The position numbers were made by a program, and so were the translations under genes. Positions 5,929 to 7,417 of a stretch of DNA of 7,417 nt are shown piece after piece; positions within the stretch are counted from its first letter, which is position 1; every line of letters starts with the position of its first letter. Source of the stretch: JANMZR01 sp031383555 (GTDB lineage Bacteria; Bacteroidota; Bacteroidia; Cytophagales; Spirosomataceae); contig JANMZR010000363.1 of assembly GCA_031383555.1 (NCBI GenBank), forward strand, positions 1 to 7,417. Direction: 5' to 3'. The notes under the pieces are model-generated. The model worked only from the letters and a program-made list of their open reading frames with translations. It was not told where the DNA came from and did not search any database.

Positions 5929-7206
5929 AGTTTTAAGTTCAAAATATATAAAGCCAAATACTAATGTATATTCCACAATAACTAGCCATATATTTTCATG
6001 AAACCCTTCGATTCGATAGGCCGAATAAGAAAAAAAGGTTACTGCAGACCAAACAATTGGAAATTTAAATTGTGTGAAAGAGCCTAATAAAACAAGGCTA
6101 GTCAAGTACCATGGATGAACCGTAGTTGCGAAAATAAAATATATGGATAAAATAATTAAAATTCTTGTAATGAATTGAATGCCAGTATTTTCTACATCAA
6201 TTTTTTTTAAACTAACCCATAAAATAATAAAAAAGCTGATCAATGCTAGCAAGGGGCCAGCCAGTTGAATGGGGTTATTATTATTAACAAAAATCCCCAG
6301 CCATCTTACCAAATAATAGATACTTGCGTTGAATTCGAATTTTTGAAAATAAAGATTGAGGCTATTTAAAATATGAAAAATAATTTCGGTATTGATAAAT
6401 GTGATAAATGCAAAAATCATAATTAACGAAACAATTAGGCTAAATAGCATTCCTTTTTTCCATCCTAATTTATTAATAATCAAAGGAATAAACATCAGAG
6501 GAATTAATTTTATTAAAGCTCCTGCAGCTAAAGCGATTGCAGAAAGTAAAATATTTTTAGTGTTGTTTGGCTTTGTTAGTAGGATATAAAAAACTAATAT
6601 TAAGAAAAATAACATGACAGCTTCAAAATGCAAATTTCCAGTCAATTCTAAAATAATCAGAGGATTTAAAGCATACAATTGCACTTGGTTTTTATTTATT
6701 TTAAAATGATTTAATAATTTGATTATCAAATAAATAACTCCTAAATCAGCTAAAATAATTACTGTTCTAAGAGCGATTATATTTGCTAAAATATTACCAT
6801 TTCCTACCCATGCACCAAAGCCAAAAATCAACTGTAAAAGTGGTGGGTATACAGAATAGTAATTTTTGGAATTCAAACCTTCAAAAATTTCATTTTTAGG
6901 TAATTCCGAGGGTAGAAATTGAAATGGATTAAGGCCATTTACCATCAATTGACCATCCCAAATAAAACGAAAATAATCATCAGAAAGACTTGGAGTGCAG
7001 GCTATTAAAACTAGCCTTAAGAAAATAACCGAAAACCAATCAAATGATAGATATTTGTAAGCAAAAAAATAAAGGGCAAATAATATAGAAAAATCAAAAG
7101 AAAGAATTTTGAAATCACTTCTAGCTATTTGATAACCAATATGATAAAAAAATAAACCTGAAAGTATCAAGAAAATTATTTTCCCATATTTTGTTATAAA
7201 TTTCAT
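5908..7206 (-). CDS. Polytopic GT-C-fold glycosyltransferase (GT87 / MptB-like mannosyltransferase type)
   Basis: A 432-residue integral membrane protein with about ten or more hydrophobic segments (for example 9-26, 40-52, 58-70, 140-162, 195-211, 219-245, 252-272, 316-332, 346-361, 384-394, 404-423). The first long extracytoplasmic loop carries SDDYFRFIWDG (75-85), the acidic motif typical of GT-C enzymes that use polyprenyl-phosphate sugars, then NGLNPF (90-95) and YPPLLQLIF (120-128). NLHFEAV (191-197) and HPWYL (364-368) are further conserved segments. Such enzymes add a hexose, often mannose, to a lipid, glycan or protein on the outer face of the membrane; the acceptor here is unknown. 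It has an ATG start without a Shine-Dalgarno and no convincing promoter match. It is convergent with the dehydrogenase pair and divergent, across 59 nt, from the Cas3-like gene. Base composition is very AT-rich, as expected for a membrane protein in this genome. Confidence 0.85.
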   Translation of the reverse strand: MKFITKYGKIIFLILSGLFFYHIGYQIARSDFKILSFDFSILFALYFFAYKYLSFDWFSVIFLRLVLIACTPSLSDDYFRFIWDGQLMVNGLNPFQFLPSELPKNEIFEGLNSKNYYSVYPPLLQLIFGFGAWVGNGNILANIIALRTVIILADLGVIYLIIKLLNHFKINKNQVQLYALNPLIILELTGNLHFEAVMLFFLILVFYILLTKPNNTKNILLSAIALAAGALIKLIPLMFIPLIINKLGWKKGMLFSLIVSLIMIFAFITFINTEIIFHILNSLNLYFQKFEFNASIYYLVRWLGIFVNNNNPIQLAGPLLALISFFIILWVSLKKIDVENTGIQFITRILIILSIYFIFATTVHPWYLTSLVLLGSFTQFKFPIVWSAVTFFSYSAYRIEGFHENIWLVIVEYTLVFGFIYFELKTKKLDSI

Positions 7207-7265
7207 AAATAAAATTTTATAATTTTCAAATATCAGTCCAATATTTATTTTACGTTATAAAATCG

Positions 7266-7417
7266 ATGAAAAACCCCATACCCATGCTTGCCCACCCAGG
7301 TCAATCACTCGTTAAACGTCTCTTGGGTGTGGCTCGCCGGGCGGAAGAATTCGCAGCGCACTTCCAAGGCGGGGGCCACGCCCAGTTGGCGGGCTTGCTT
7401 CATGACTTGGGCAAGGC
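7266..7417 (+). CDS. cas3: Cas3-type HD nuclease, N-terminus only (cut by window end)
   Basis: From ATG 7266 the frame runs open to the window edge (50 codons plus two bases). It reads MKNPIPMLAHPGQSL, then VKRLLGVARRAEEFAAHF, then AQLAGLLHDLGK. This is the N-terminal pattern of the Cas3 HD nuclease domain of type I CRISPR-Cas: an A-H-S-like start (here AHP, His10), the HLxxVAxxAxxFA helix, and the metal-binding HDLGK (His46-Asp47, Lys50). In the helix, the usual motif-I histidine is Arg18. There is no ATG or GTG between the in-frame TAA at 7206-7208 and 7266, so the start is well fixed. The gene diverges from the glycosyltransferase and would be the first gene of a cas operon to the right; Cas3 often leads such operons. 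GC content is about 60% (91/152), far above its surroundings. Other HD-domain phosphohydrolases are possible, but the spacing and LAGLLHDLGK fit Cas3 best. Subtype cannot be told. Confidence 0.82.
   Translation, partial: MKNPIPMLAHPGQSLVKRLLGVARRAEEFAAHFQGGGHAQLAGLLHDLGK

Overview
The window reads as AT-rich Bacteroidota DNA, probably from the Cytophagales or a close relative. The reasons are the AT-rich intergenic DNA, the near absence of Shine-Dalgarno sequences, a clear Bacteroidota-type promoter (TTTG, 20 nt, TAnnTTTG) upstream of sucD, a GC-rich interspersed repeat of a kind I associate with this phylum, and the protein types themselves. The assignment to order is inference.

Left part (1-1400): a strong hairpin terminator at the extreme left, then the C-terminal part of a DTW-domain tRNA-uridine aminocarboxypropyltransferase on the minus strand whose N-terminal two thirds are missing. 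Next, also on the minus strand, is an intact sucD (succinyl-CoA ligase alpha subunit) with its own promoter and a textbook intrinsic terminator.

Central part (1543-5873): four plus-strand genes. They are an ECH1-like delta3,5-delta2,4-dienoyl-CoA isomerase, a classical SDR oxidoreductase, a GMC-family FAD dehydrogenase with a four-cysteine cluster, and a gluconate 2-dehydrogenase subunit 3-like protein with an export signal. The last two form a recognisable pair: the small subunit probably carries the folded flavoprotein out of the cytoplasm. Sugar or alcohol oxidation is the likely role and the substrate is not known. The first two fit acyl-CoA or alcohol metabolism. All four may be partly co-transcribed, but the gaps of 73-131 nt are not tight. 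A 99-bp inverted-repeat element lies between the GMC gene and its partner, and a degenerate heptamer repeat follows the isomerase gene.

Right part (5874-7417): a two-way terminator separates the plus-strand block from a minus-strand polytopic GT-C-type glycosyltransferase. Divergent from it, at the extreme right edge, is the start of a protein with the Cas3 HD-nuclease pattern (LAH...VARRAEEFA...LAGLLHDLGK). It is cut off by the window end after 50 codons. This piece is about 60% GC (91 of 152 bases by hand count) against strongly AT-rich flanking DNA. It is either the first gene of a horizontally acquired type I CRISPR-Cas operon or the product of a chimeric contig join. The histidine normally found in the first HD motif appears to be arginine. 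This edge is the most interesting part of the window.
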